This document shows, piece by piece, positions 1 to 7,468 of a DNA stretch of 20,675 nt. Both the position numbers and the translations under genes were made by a program. Below the pieces are notes generated by a model, which had not been told where the DNA came from, made no database searches, and saw only the letters and a program-made list of their open reading frames with translations. Each line of letters begins with the position of its first letter. Within the stretch, counting starts at the first letter, position 1. The DNA is from an uncultured Pseudomonadota bacterium (GTDB taxonomy: Bacteria; Pseudomonadota; Alphaproteobacteria; RF32; CAG-239), in the NCBI GenBank assembly GCA_902796625.1, contig CADBPX010000019.1:1-20675 (forward strand). Reading direction: 5' to 3'.

Positions 1-2
1 AA

Positions 3-2414
3 TGTAAAAATGCAACAAAAGATGAAACATTGACGCTTGTCGGAGATACTGACAGATACATTCAAACCATAACAAAAGCCGTGGTAAATACACTGGATAA
101 AATCTATGATAACTTAACAAAGGTCTATATTCGTGGTTCGAGTTTGATGTGTTATGGTATGTATGTTGACTATACCCGAGTGGAAGCTCCGGTTGTCGGT
201 ATTGACCTGTTTGATATTCCGAACTTTTCTTATCTTTTAAGTGGCGGAACTATTTATATGGTTGGCTTCTTTATGTCAATGTCTGTCGGTTTGTACTTCA
301 TAGATATAGCTCTTAAGTTGGCACTGGCCGTATTATTCTTGCCGATCAGTATTGCTTTGTGGCCGTTCCCGCCGACAAAAGACAAGCTTTCTGAAAATCT
401 TTCGGTTGTTATTCGAAATTCAATGTTGTTTACCTTTGTTGCCATAGGAGTTTACTTTGCATTGGCCCTACTCGGTGCCGCATTTGACAGCGGTGTTTCT
501 CAAGAAGCTTATGCAGAGGCTGTAAAAACCGGACGCAGTCAGTTAATGAGTGATAATTATGCCTTTTTCACCACCAATTTCCTGTTAATTGCCTTCTGCT
601 TGGTTTATGGCTTCCGTATGATGGGATCGGCCGCTAAAGATTACCTAGATAAAATCTTTGCTGATGGAATTTTCGGCGGATCAAGTCCGGTACACCGTGC
701 CTCAACCGGAGCTCTGGACTTTGCTAAAAGACATACGGTAGATCCAATGGTTGGCGGAGCCAAACGCGCGGCAATGCGGGGAGCCGGCGGAGCAATGATC
801 GGATTGGGAAATATATTCCAAGGAAATTTTGAAGGAGTTAAGAATTTCGGTAATAACGTAAAAAACAAAGCTATTCGTTTCGGCAATGTTGTTGCGCATC
901 CGTGGATTAATGCGCGCCATGCGACAGCCGCTCTGGCTTCCGGAGTTTTACAAAAATACGGCAACTTTCGTAAGGACCTGCATGATTATCGTATGATCTT
1001 CGGTTCGCGGCATTTCTATACGGAAAAATATGACACTGAATCGGCCAATTATGCCGCACGACGCGATGCCAAAACCCAAAGTCGGATTGATGCGATTAAT
1101 CAAAAGTTAGGCGTTTTGCAAAATCGTGAAACATATGCCGACGGCCAAATTAAGTCCGAAACATATCAGGATCGCGATGGCAATAATGTGACCAATAATT
1201 ATGACCGAAACGGAATAATGACATCTTCGGTTCAAAGTGATGCCTTCGGCAACGTTTTGGTTGAAAGCAATTATGATGATCAAGGGCGTTTAAGCTCGCA
1301 AGTAACGACCGGCGGAGATGGCTCCAAAACGCAAACAACTTTCCGTCCAGATGGCACAAAAGCTCAGGAAGATATTGTCAGTGCCGACGGCAAACTTTCA
1401 ACCATAAGATATGATAAGAGAGGTCAGCAAATCGGCGGCTCATCTTCCGATGTCCACGCGGCCTCAGCCGGAGCAGAAAGTTCCGGTACAAAAGATAAAT
1501 CCGCATCGACATCAGCTCAGCCATCAGCCTCAACATTAACCCTGACACCGGGCAATCTTTTGAATGCGGCATTGCGCCCGATGGCCAGCACACGTGAAAC
1601 ATATCAAACTTTATCACGCTTAGCCAGCAGTATGCAGCAAGATTGGTCGCAAGAAGGCGGCAAAGGAAAAGTTATGATGAAAGTTGCTGACGGGGTAATG
1701 AAATTTGCTTTACGCTCCGCAACTCATACGGCCGGAGAAGCAAGTCATGCCGTAGGCTCTATATTTAAGATTTTTGGTGAAACATTGGTAACAGAAGCCA
1801 ACAAGGGCAAGAAATCTAAACCAGAAGCTCAAAGTTTATCATCGGCGGCAAAGCCGGCAGCGGCCGGCCAGCGTAGCCGTCCGACGAGTGCGAACCAAAC
1901 AATACAAACACCGCCGGCAACAGAAGAGAACACTCTTGCGGACATAACCAGAGCCGCTTTAGGCGATAATAATCCGGAGAATAATGGACAAACGGGAGAA
2001 CTTTTAGATCAAATAATTTCAGATGATGCTCCGGTTGCCGATCCGACAGATGACATGTTTAATCAGCTCTTCCCGTCGGCTGCTCCGCAAGGTAGCGGGG
2101 AAGATCCGGCCGATCAAACCTTAAAGCAAATTTTGTCGGAAGGCGAAACGCCGGAAGCTGAGGAAGATGAAGATGTGGCAAAGCTTTTTGATGAACCAGA
2201 AGAAAAGGAACAGCCTTCCCGTGAGAACAAAAGTAATAATGACACCGATGAAAACGATGATCCGTTAGCCGGAATTCCGAGTAACATTTCCGATGGTGAA
2301 ATTACCAATGTTTTACAGCAATTGGAAAGCTTGCCAAATTCTCCGGAAGTTGATGAATTGCGCGAAAAACTGCGGAAAAGACAAGAGCAGTTAGGGAATA
2401 AAGATGAAAGTTAG
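3..2414 (+). CDS. VirB6/TrbL-like polytopic membrane protein with long soluble tail (5' partial)
   Basis: The reading frame is open from the first complete codon at position 3, so the gene starts left of the window; the TTG at 30 is only the first possible start inside it. The N-terminal third has about four hydrophobic segments, at roughly 244-305, 307-370, 424-480 and 565-625, with an ALWPFPP turn. This is the layout of VirB6/TrbL inner-membrane channel subunits of type IV secretion systems. A Gly/Ala-rich amphipathic stretch follows (about 720-960), then a region of repeated DxxGN/YDxxG units (about 1130-1440), then an acidic low-complexity tail. The last ~45 residues resemble the end of the next gene's product. 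Such long extensions are known for Rickettsiales VirB6 paralogues. The gene overlaps or nearly abuts the next one, so they are probably co-transcribed. VirB6-like assignment is from topology and context, not a clear signature motif. Confidence 0.68.
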   Translation, partial: CKNATKDETLTLVGDTDRYIQTITKAVVNTLDKIYDNLTKVYIRGSSLMCYGMYVDYTRVEAPVVGIDLFDIPNFSYLLSGGTIYMVGFFMSMSVGLYFIDIALKLALAVLFLPISIALWPFPPTKDKLSENLSVVIRNSMLFTFVAIGVYFALALLGAAFDSGVSQEAYAEAVKTGRSQLMSDNYAFFTTNFLLIAFCLVYGFRMMGSAAKDYLDKIFADGIFGGSSPVHRASTGALDFAKRHTVDPMVGGAKRAAMRGAGGAMIGLGNIFQGNFEGVKNFGNNVKNKAIRFGNVVAHPWINARHATAALASGVLQKYGNFRKDLHDYRMIFGSRHFYTEKYDTESANYAARRDAKTQSRIDAINQKLGVLQNRETYADGQIKSETYQDRDGNNVTNNYDRNGIMTSSVQSDAFGNVLVESNYDDQGRLSSQVTTGGDGSKTQTTFRPDGTKAQEDIVSADGKLSTIRYDKRGQQIGGSSSDVHAASAGAESSGTKDKSASTSAQPSASTLTLTPGNLLNAALRPMASTRETYQTLSRLASSMQQDWSQEGGKGKVMMKVADGVMKFALRSATHTAGEASHAVGSIFKIFGETLVTEANKGKKSKPEAQSLSSAAKPAAAGQRSRPTSANQTIQTPPATEENTLADITRAALGDNNPENNGQTGELLDQIISDDAPVADPTDDMFNQLFPSAAPQGSGEDPADQTLKQILSEGETPEAEEDEDVAKLFDEPEEKEQPSRENKSNNDTDENDDPLAGIPSNISDGEITNVLQQLESLPNSPEVDELREKLRKRQEQLGNKDES

Positions 2415-2427
2415 TGAGGGCAAGAAG

Positions 2428-5400
2428 ATGACAAAATTGAAGCAATTAATGTTTTTATTTTTGACGGTTCTGGCATTAACATGTCTGAATATGTCCTCAC
2501 CAGCATGGGCAGAAACCTGCGCCAATATTGAAAGATTGTGCAAGGCTGATTTAGCCGGTGCAAGCTCAAACCACGGCATTGACTGTGCTTGTGCCAAAGC
2601 TGTAAGCAACGGCGGATGTTTCAATTCTTTGCCGGTCAGTTGCGCCCTTAATTATAAAGAACCGGGATCACGTCCGGGAAAACCGCACCTAGGCAGTGAT
2701 ATTGGCTCTAACGGTTGCGGTAACAAGCCGATTGAAGTACGGGCGGCGGCTGATGGCCGAGTTATTTTTACCGGTACCAGCGGCGGTTCAGGAAGAACCA
2801 TTGTGATTGAACACAATAAGTCGTGTGAAGGCGGTGGAAAATATTCAACTATATATCGCCATCTTTTAGCCTATAAAGTAAGCCAAGGGCAGACGGTAAA
2901 AAAAGATGATCCTATCGGCATAGAAGGAGGTTCCAATTCCGTACGCGGTGGCGCCCCATGTGATAACCCCAGCCAAAGCAATCTACCGGGATACACACAG
3001 GCCGGTTGTGCCGCGGCCAAAAGTGCCGGGCGCAAAGGTTATAAAGGAGCTAACGGCTCGTATGCCATTCACCTGCATTTTGAAGTCTATAACAAAACAC
3101 TGGCTGCTTCCAGCGGAGGTATGGCCGGAGGAAGCGGAATATCTTCAAATGGTGCTTTAAAAACTTCATGCCCGAAGTTACAAGAATATTGCGGTGGCAC
3201 AGCCCCTGAGCAAAGCTGTAAATATGGTGCTACAGCAGCAAAAGCCTGTGACGATGGTACTGTCGGTTCTTTTGAAAATGCTAAATTCGGAATTGATGCG
3301 GCATCAGACGATGCTGCCAACCAGCTCCAAGAACAATGTAATTTTTCCCAAGATATTGATGATAGTTCAAGCTGTCTTTTCTGCAATATGTTTGCTAAAT
3401 TATTCTCTTTAGCCAGCATTATGGCTCAGGTTGCAACCAATGCTTTATCCGGACCTTGTGCCGTATTGGTATCACTTGGCTTTGGCATCTGGATTTTGTT
3501 ATATTTACTGAACAGTGTCGCTAACCATAGCCAGCAATCGACAGGAGATATGCTTAAAGGTATATTGTTCCAAGGTTTCCGAGTGGCGGTAGTGCTGTTG
3601 GCTTTAGGTTCTTTCTATAAGGCTATTATCAATTTAACCTTGGTTCCGGTCTGGAAAACCGGCTTCGAGTTCACAAGTATTCTCAGCGATAATAAATCTT
3701 TCTCACAATCAGCCCCGAGTACCGGAGATAACGTCGGCTCGGCAAGCGAACAAGAAGCAGATGTCGGCGGTGACGATATTGAAACAAAAGAAGACGAAAA
3801 TAAAACTTCAGGCGGATGTGATAAGAATGCCGATTATATGCAAAACATTGTCGGCTATGAGGACGGTGACGGTTTTCCGGTTGAGGAGATAAATCCGGAA
3901 TTACAGAATACCCTTAACACACCGGCGGAAGGTAGTAGTCAATCGTCATCTTCCGGTAGTGAAAATAAAGCAGATTCCGCCAAAGCTACTTCTTCGGTAA
4001 AAGGGGGCGGACTGCCAAAATCAATGGGAACAGCCTTGGTTTGCAGCATTAAAAAATTGGAAGACAAAGTCGGAATACTCATGAGCTTAGGAAAATATTC
4101 AATGTGCTATGGTTTGCATGAAGCTAAGATGCTATATATTTTTCCACATCTCGGCTACCTTTCAACCGGAGCCTTTTTATGGATTGTCGGCATGATTATG
4201 CTTTTGGCATTCCCATGGTCATTAATGGACTGCATTTTACAACTTTGCTTTGCCACAGCATTGTTCCCGTGTGCCATTGCCGCTTACGCCTTCAAAATAA
4301 CCGAAAAATATCTGGGAATTATCTGGGGCTTTTTCATGAATTCTATCTTTAACTTTGTATTTATGTCAATTACCTTGTACATAATTGTCGGCCAAATCCA
4401 GAGCTGGATAGGTTATACTCCGGGAACATTACCGGATCCGACAGTATTCCTCAGCGCGGATCCTTTGGAAACAGGTTTGGCGTGGTACGGGGTCGGAGCC
4501 TTCAAAGTTTTACTGATATTAATGATTGTCTGGGCTTTCTTTGGCGAATCAAAGTCAATGGCTAACGAATTTGCCAGCTCTCCGGGCGTTAATGTCGGTG
4601 GTCAAATCGGTGGTATGGTTGCTTCGGCCGGAATGGCAATGGCGGCACCTGCCGTAAAAGAAGGGGCTAAGTTAACATATGGTGTCTTAAAAGGCGGGGC
4701 TGAGGCTGTTGGCGGCGGAGTCAATGCTGCCATCGGAACTCAGGTACGCAGCGGCTTAAACAAAAGATTGGGCGGTGTAATTGCCCGCCTGCCGGGAGCA
4801 CGGGTCCGGACCAATGCAGATGGCTCGATACAATCTTCCGAAGCTTCTTTTGGTATTTTCGGCAAACGTTTCAACTTCTCGGTCGGACAGGGTGCCGACG
4901 GATCATATGAACGCGCATTCTCGTCTCGTCGCCGTACCAATGCAGAAAGGTTGGTAAGCAGATCGGTAGATGAAAACGGCAACGCCACATTTTCAGCTCG
5001 CCGCCAATTTTTAGGCTTTGCAATGCCGGGGGCTGGCAAAGAAATGCAGCTTTTGCATAAAGATGCCGATGGAAATATGCTGTATGCAGCAGATGACGGC
5101 AAAACACAAATTATGGTTGATAAAAACGGCAATACCATAGGTGTTTCACAAGATGGCGGAAAAACTTTTGAAAAAGAATATCAGCGTCCAGAAAGTGCAA
5201 CAACTAATACCTCAATGATGAAAGTTCAGGAACAGCGTGATGCTTACGGCAATGTGGTTGGCCGCCGCTTTTCATTCAGTGATGACGATTTGCAAAATAT
5301 GGTTCGCAGCAACGGGCAGACAGATATAGCCGCATATCAAAGACTTGTTAATGCCACGGAAAATCAAAATCTGGCTCATGAAGCGGTTATAACCAAACAT

Positions 5401-6309
5401 TTACAAGTTCGCGGCATGGAACTTGAAAACCGCTTTGCCTCACGGCAAACGGCTGTTGATAAAGACGGAAGCGTGGTAATAATGCAACGTAATTTAGACG
5501 GCAGTACAACCGTAGTTCGTTCTAGAATTGAAGGTAATCAGCTTTTGATCAGCACCCAAACAACATTGGCTAATGGCAACATAATAACAACTAAATCCAA
5601 CGGCATTCAAAGCAGAGAAACCATTTATGCCCGCCAAGATGACGGAACATATAAATCGGCAACCAGATATTCATTCAGCAAAGGAACTCAAGACGTGAAT
5701 AATATTTATAAGCCTTTGGATAAGGACGGACGCTGGGGCTTTAATGTTGACAGAGATAATGCAATGCGCGGCTTCACTCAAGAAGATTTTGACCGCCATG
5801 TTGCCCAACTTAATGGTCAAAAGACCGTCGAAAAAGGACTGACTCTTAATGATGTCAAAGACAGAGTGGCCTCCGAAAGATCTACATTGGGACACTCCGG
5901 TAATAATGAAAATCAAGCTCAGACTAAAACACAAAAGAGCGGTAGGAACATCAATATTTCTGACGACGATGTCGAACGCAGAAAACCGGAAAAAGACCAA
6001 CCTCATGGTGAAGAAAAAGATGACGAACTAGAAAATTACTTCGACAAGAAAGAGGGAAAAGAAGACGCACCAAATAATAATGGTGATGATAAAAAGGAAG
6101 AGAACGCGGAAAACAACTCAGAAACAGAAGAAAAAGAAAATACCCAAGGTGTTCTCACTCAGCTACAGCACTATCTCAACATGATAAGCGATATTCCGGA
6201 AGCTGAAATACCTCATGTTATGTCTTTGTTGGAAGGCGCTCCGAATACACCGGAAATTAATGAATTGCGGACAAAAATTCAGGATCAATTAAACAGAAAA
6301 CATAAGTAA
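2428..6309 (+). CDS. VirB6/TrbL-like membrane protein fused to an N-terminal periplasmic M23 peptidase domain
   Basis: The start at 2428 is preferred because GAGGG lies 7 bases upstream and it gives a clean signal peptide (residues 1-28, ending SSPAWA before ETC). An ATG at 2404, overlapping the previous gene by 11 bases, is the alternative. A Cys-rich segment follows, then an M23/LytM-type metallopeptidase domain at about residues 70-225: HLGSD supplies His87 and Asp91, YRHL His145, and HLHFE His215 and His217, so the zinc and catalytic set looks complete. The channel-like part has two hydrophobic segments (about 3457-3520, 3574-3636), a soluble insertion to about 4120, then four more (about 4150-4545). 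The remaining ~590 residues are soluble, rich in DxxGN-type units, and end in an acidic stretch and a tail like that of the upstream gene. Inferred role: wall-opening inner-membrane subunit of a type IV-like machine. The M23 call is strong; the VirB6 call rests on topology and the tandem neighbour. Confidence 0.75.
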   Translation: MTKLKQLMFLFLTVLALTCLNMSSPAWAETCANIERLCKADLAGASSNHGIDCACAKAVSNGGCFNSLPVSCALNYKEPGSRPGKPHLGSDIGSNGCGNKPIEVRAAADGRVIFTGTSGGSGRTIVIEHNKSCEGGGKYSTIYRHLLAYKVSQGQTVKKDDPIGIEGGSNSVRGGAPCDNPSQSNLPGYTQAGCAAAKSAGRKGYKGANGSYAIHLHFEVYNKTLAASSGGMAGGSGISSNGALKTSCPKLQEYCGGTAPEQSCKYGATAAKACDDGTVGSFENAKFGIDAASDDAANQLQEQCNFSQDIDDSSSCLFCNMFAKLFSLASIMAQVATNALSGPCAVLVSLGFGIWILLYLLNSVANHSQQSTGDMLKGILFQGFRVAVVLLALGSFYKAIINLTLVPVWKTGFEFTSILSDNKSFSQSAPSTGDNVGSASEQEADVGGDDIETKEDENKTSGGCDKNADYMQNIVGYEDGDGFPVEEINPELQNTLNTPAEGSSQSSSSGSENKADSAKATSSVKGGGLPKSMGTALVCSIKKLEDKVGILMSLGKYSMCYGLHEAKMLYIFPHLGYLSTGAFLWIVGMIMLLAFPWSLMDCILQLCFATALFPCAIAAYAFKITEKYLGIIWGFFMNSIFNFVFMSITLYIIVGQIQSWIGYTPGTLPDPTVFLSADPLETGLAWYGVGAFKVLLILMIVWAFFGESKSMANEFASSPGVNVGGQIGGMVASAGMAMAAPAVKEGAKLTYGVLKGGAEAVGGGVNAAIGTQVRSGLNKRLGGVIARLPGARVRTNADGSIQSSEASFGIFGKRFNFSVGQGADGSYERAFSSRRRTNAERLVSRSVDENGNATFSARRQFLGFAMPGAGKEMQLLHKDADGNMLYAADDGKTQIMVDKNGNTIGVSQDGGKTFEKEYQRPESATTNTSMMKVQEQRDAYGNVVGRRFSFSDDDLQNMVRSNGQTDIAAYQRLVNATENQNLAHEAVITKHLQVRGMELENRFASRQTAVDKDGSVVIMQRNLDGSTTVVRSRIEGNQLLISTQTTLANGNIITTKSNGIQSRETIYARQDDGTYKSATRYSFSKGTQDVNNIYKPLDKDGRWGFNVDRDNAMRGFTQEDFDRHVAQLNGQKTVEKGLTLNDVKDRVASERSTLGHSGNNENQAQTKTQKSGRNINISDDDVERRKPEKDQPHGEEKDDELENYFDKKEGKEDAPNNNGDDKKEENAENNSETEEKENTQGVLTQLQHYLNMISDIPEAEIPHVMSLLEGAPNTPEINELRTKIQDQLNRKHK

Positions 6310-6346
6310 AAACCGAATATTGGTTGTATATAAAACATTTTTTGTC

Positions 6347-6374
6347 TTGCATTCTGCAATATATTGTCTATTAT
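6347..6374 (+). promoter_or_regulatory. Putative promoter of the XRE/S24-like regulator
   Basis: TTGCAT (6347-6352) and TATTAT (6369-6374) are separated by 16 bases, with the start codon 35 bases further on and AGAGG at 6398-6402 as its ribosome binding site. The -35 box is part of a short dyad (TTGCA, 3 bases, TGCAA; 6347-6359), and the -10 box overlaps the left arm of a second dyad. That layout fits an autorepressed promoter. No hairpin terminator is visible after the preceding gene, so read-through from upstream is also possible. Confidence 0.5.
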
Positions 6375-6385
6375 GACGATAGACA
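6365..6385. promoter_or_regulatory. Putative operator: perfect 7-bp inverted repeat
   Basis: TGTCTAT (6365-6371) and ATAGACA (6379-6385) are perfect inverted arms around a 7-base spacer. After one mismatch the symmetry continues for four more base pairs (6360-6363 with 6387-6390). The dyad covers the -10 box and the expected transcription start of the regulator gene that begins at 6409. Autoregulation by that gene's HTH protein is the natural inference. Confidence 0.5.
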
Positions 6386-6408
6386 GTATATTTATGTAGA
6401 GGCCAAAA

Positions 6409-7383
6409 ATGGAAGAAATAGTTTTCCCGAATCAAATCAGAATGCACCGCAGAATGCGCGGTATGCCAATGCAGGATCTGGCAGATTATCTTAATGTCAG
6501 CTTATCGGCAATCTCGAAGATCGAAAAAGGTTATCGCCGGTTAAATCAAGAGCAATTAATCCAAGTTGCCGAGTTGCTTGATTGTTCTTTGCAAGATCTT
6601 TATGTTAATGAACAGAACTCTGAGGAAGAGGTTGTTCAGGCATGGAAAAAAGAACAAGACCGCCGTAGTAAGATTAATCAGAATGCCGGATTAAAAACGC
6701 TTGGGGCCGGATTACGACATATTCGTACCGCTAAAGGATTAACTCTGATTGAAGTTGCTGAAAGTGCGAATATGACCTTATCGGTGTATCATCGCATTGA
6801 AATGGGACAAAGAGAGGTTTCCGATAAAGAATATCGCAATATTGCCCGCGCCTTGTCGTCCACGGTAGATAAACTGAAAAATGATATTAAAAAACTTGAT
6901 GAAGACGGAGTGCTAAGCGATATTATTGAGCATAATGATACCAGATCAAAAATTTTGAATAATTCTCGCTATGCTAAAATTGTGATGGGTAACGATGATT
7001 CTGATTCGGCAATGGTTCCGGTTTATGGTAGCAGCAACAGTGAAGGCAATATCGAAATCAGAAGAGACGGTTCTTCGTTTAAAGAAGTAGTTTGCCCAAT
7101 TAATTTACAGACCAGATCAGGTGTTTATGCCATTAATTTGTGCACCAGACGTTTGGGTTCACTATTATCTAATCGTTCAATTTTATTCATTGATCCGAAC
7201 GAAGTTGTCAGTGCCGGAGATATCGCTTTATATTATATAAACGATGGCGAAGCTAAACTTTTGAGCATTCGTGAAGATGAAAACGGCCAACTTTACGGCT
7301 TGCGCTGGAATCCTGATGAAAGAACTAATTTTACCAATGGTGATTTGATAAAAATTCACAAAGTTGTGGCAATTACCTTGTAG
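6409..7383 (+). CDS. Double-HTH XRE-family regulator with LexA/S24-like C-terminal domain
   Basis: This 324-residue protein has two Cro/C1-type HTH domains, at about residues 10-65 (LADYLNVSLSAISKIEKGYR) and 101-160 (EVAESANMTLSVYHRIEMGQ). A C-terminal part at about 203-322 resembles the LexA/CI S24 domain (SILFIDPNEVVSAGDIALYY, then AKLLSI). Aligned on the FIDP end of the motif, the position of the catalytic serine is Arg248; Ser251 is close but displaced. The usual lysine may be Lys283. The domain is therefore probably a dimerisation or ligand-sensing module rather than a self-cleaving one. The gene sits between the membrane channel genes and the repeat-protein gene, with dyads in both flanking intergenic regions, so it is a likely local regulator of the apparatus. 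Tandem HTH domains could recognise a long operator. A phage or integrative-element repressor origin is possible. Confidence 0.8.
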   Translation: MEEIVFPNQIRMHRRMRGMPMQDLADYLNVSLSAISKIEKGYRRLNQEQLIQVAELLDCSLQDLYVNEQNSEEEVVQAWKKEQDRRSKINQNAGLKTLGAGLRHIRTAKGLTLIEVAESANMTLSVYHRIEMGQREVSDKEYRNIARALSSTVDKLKNDIKKLDEDGVLSDIIEHNDTRSKILNNSRYAKIVMGNDDSDSAMVPVYGSSNSEGNIEIRRDGSSFKEVVCPINLQTRSGVYAINLCTRRLGSLLSNRSILFIDPNEVVSAGDIALYYINDGEAKLLSIREDENGQLYGLRWNPDERTNFTNGDLIKIHKVVAITL

Positions 7384-7406
7384 TTTTTCATGCAATTTTT
7401 AATAAG

Positions 7407-7446
7407 AAATTTACACTCTCTATTGTATAATAGGGAGTGTAAATTT
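7407..7446. promoter_or_regulatory. 40-bp near-perfect palindrome upstream of the repeat-protein gene
   Basis: The 40 bases read almost identically on both strands: 12 perfect outer pairs (AAATTTACACTC / GAGTGTAAATTT), then one T-G wobble, five pairs, one G-T wobble and the centre. A TATAAT hexamer lies at the centre (7426-7431), but no convincing -35 box is at the right distance. There is no U-tract after the right arm, so a terminator is unlikely. It starts 23 bases after the regulator gene and ends 22 bases before the next start codon. An operator for the neighbouring double-HTH protein, or an mRNA hairpin controlling the downstream gene, are the two readings. Confidence 0.6.
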
Positions 7447-7468
7447 GTAAAATAGAGGTTTTACTAAG

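Noticed and set aside
1130..1440. A true Rhs toxin gene
   Set aside because: The YD-like units are few, lie in the tail of a membrane protein, and there is no Rhs core closing motif or toxin tip.
4740..5138. - strand open frames opposite the second channel gene
   Set aside because: The + strand frame is continuous with a coherent domain order, and the antisense frames have no start signals.
7407..7446. Terminator of the regulator gene
   Set aside because: There is no U-tract after the right arm, and the palindrome has almost no loop, so it fits an operator better.
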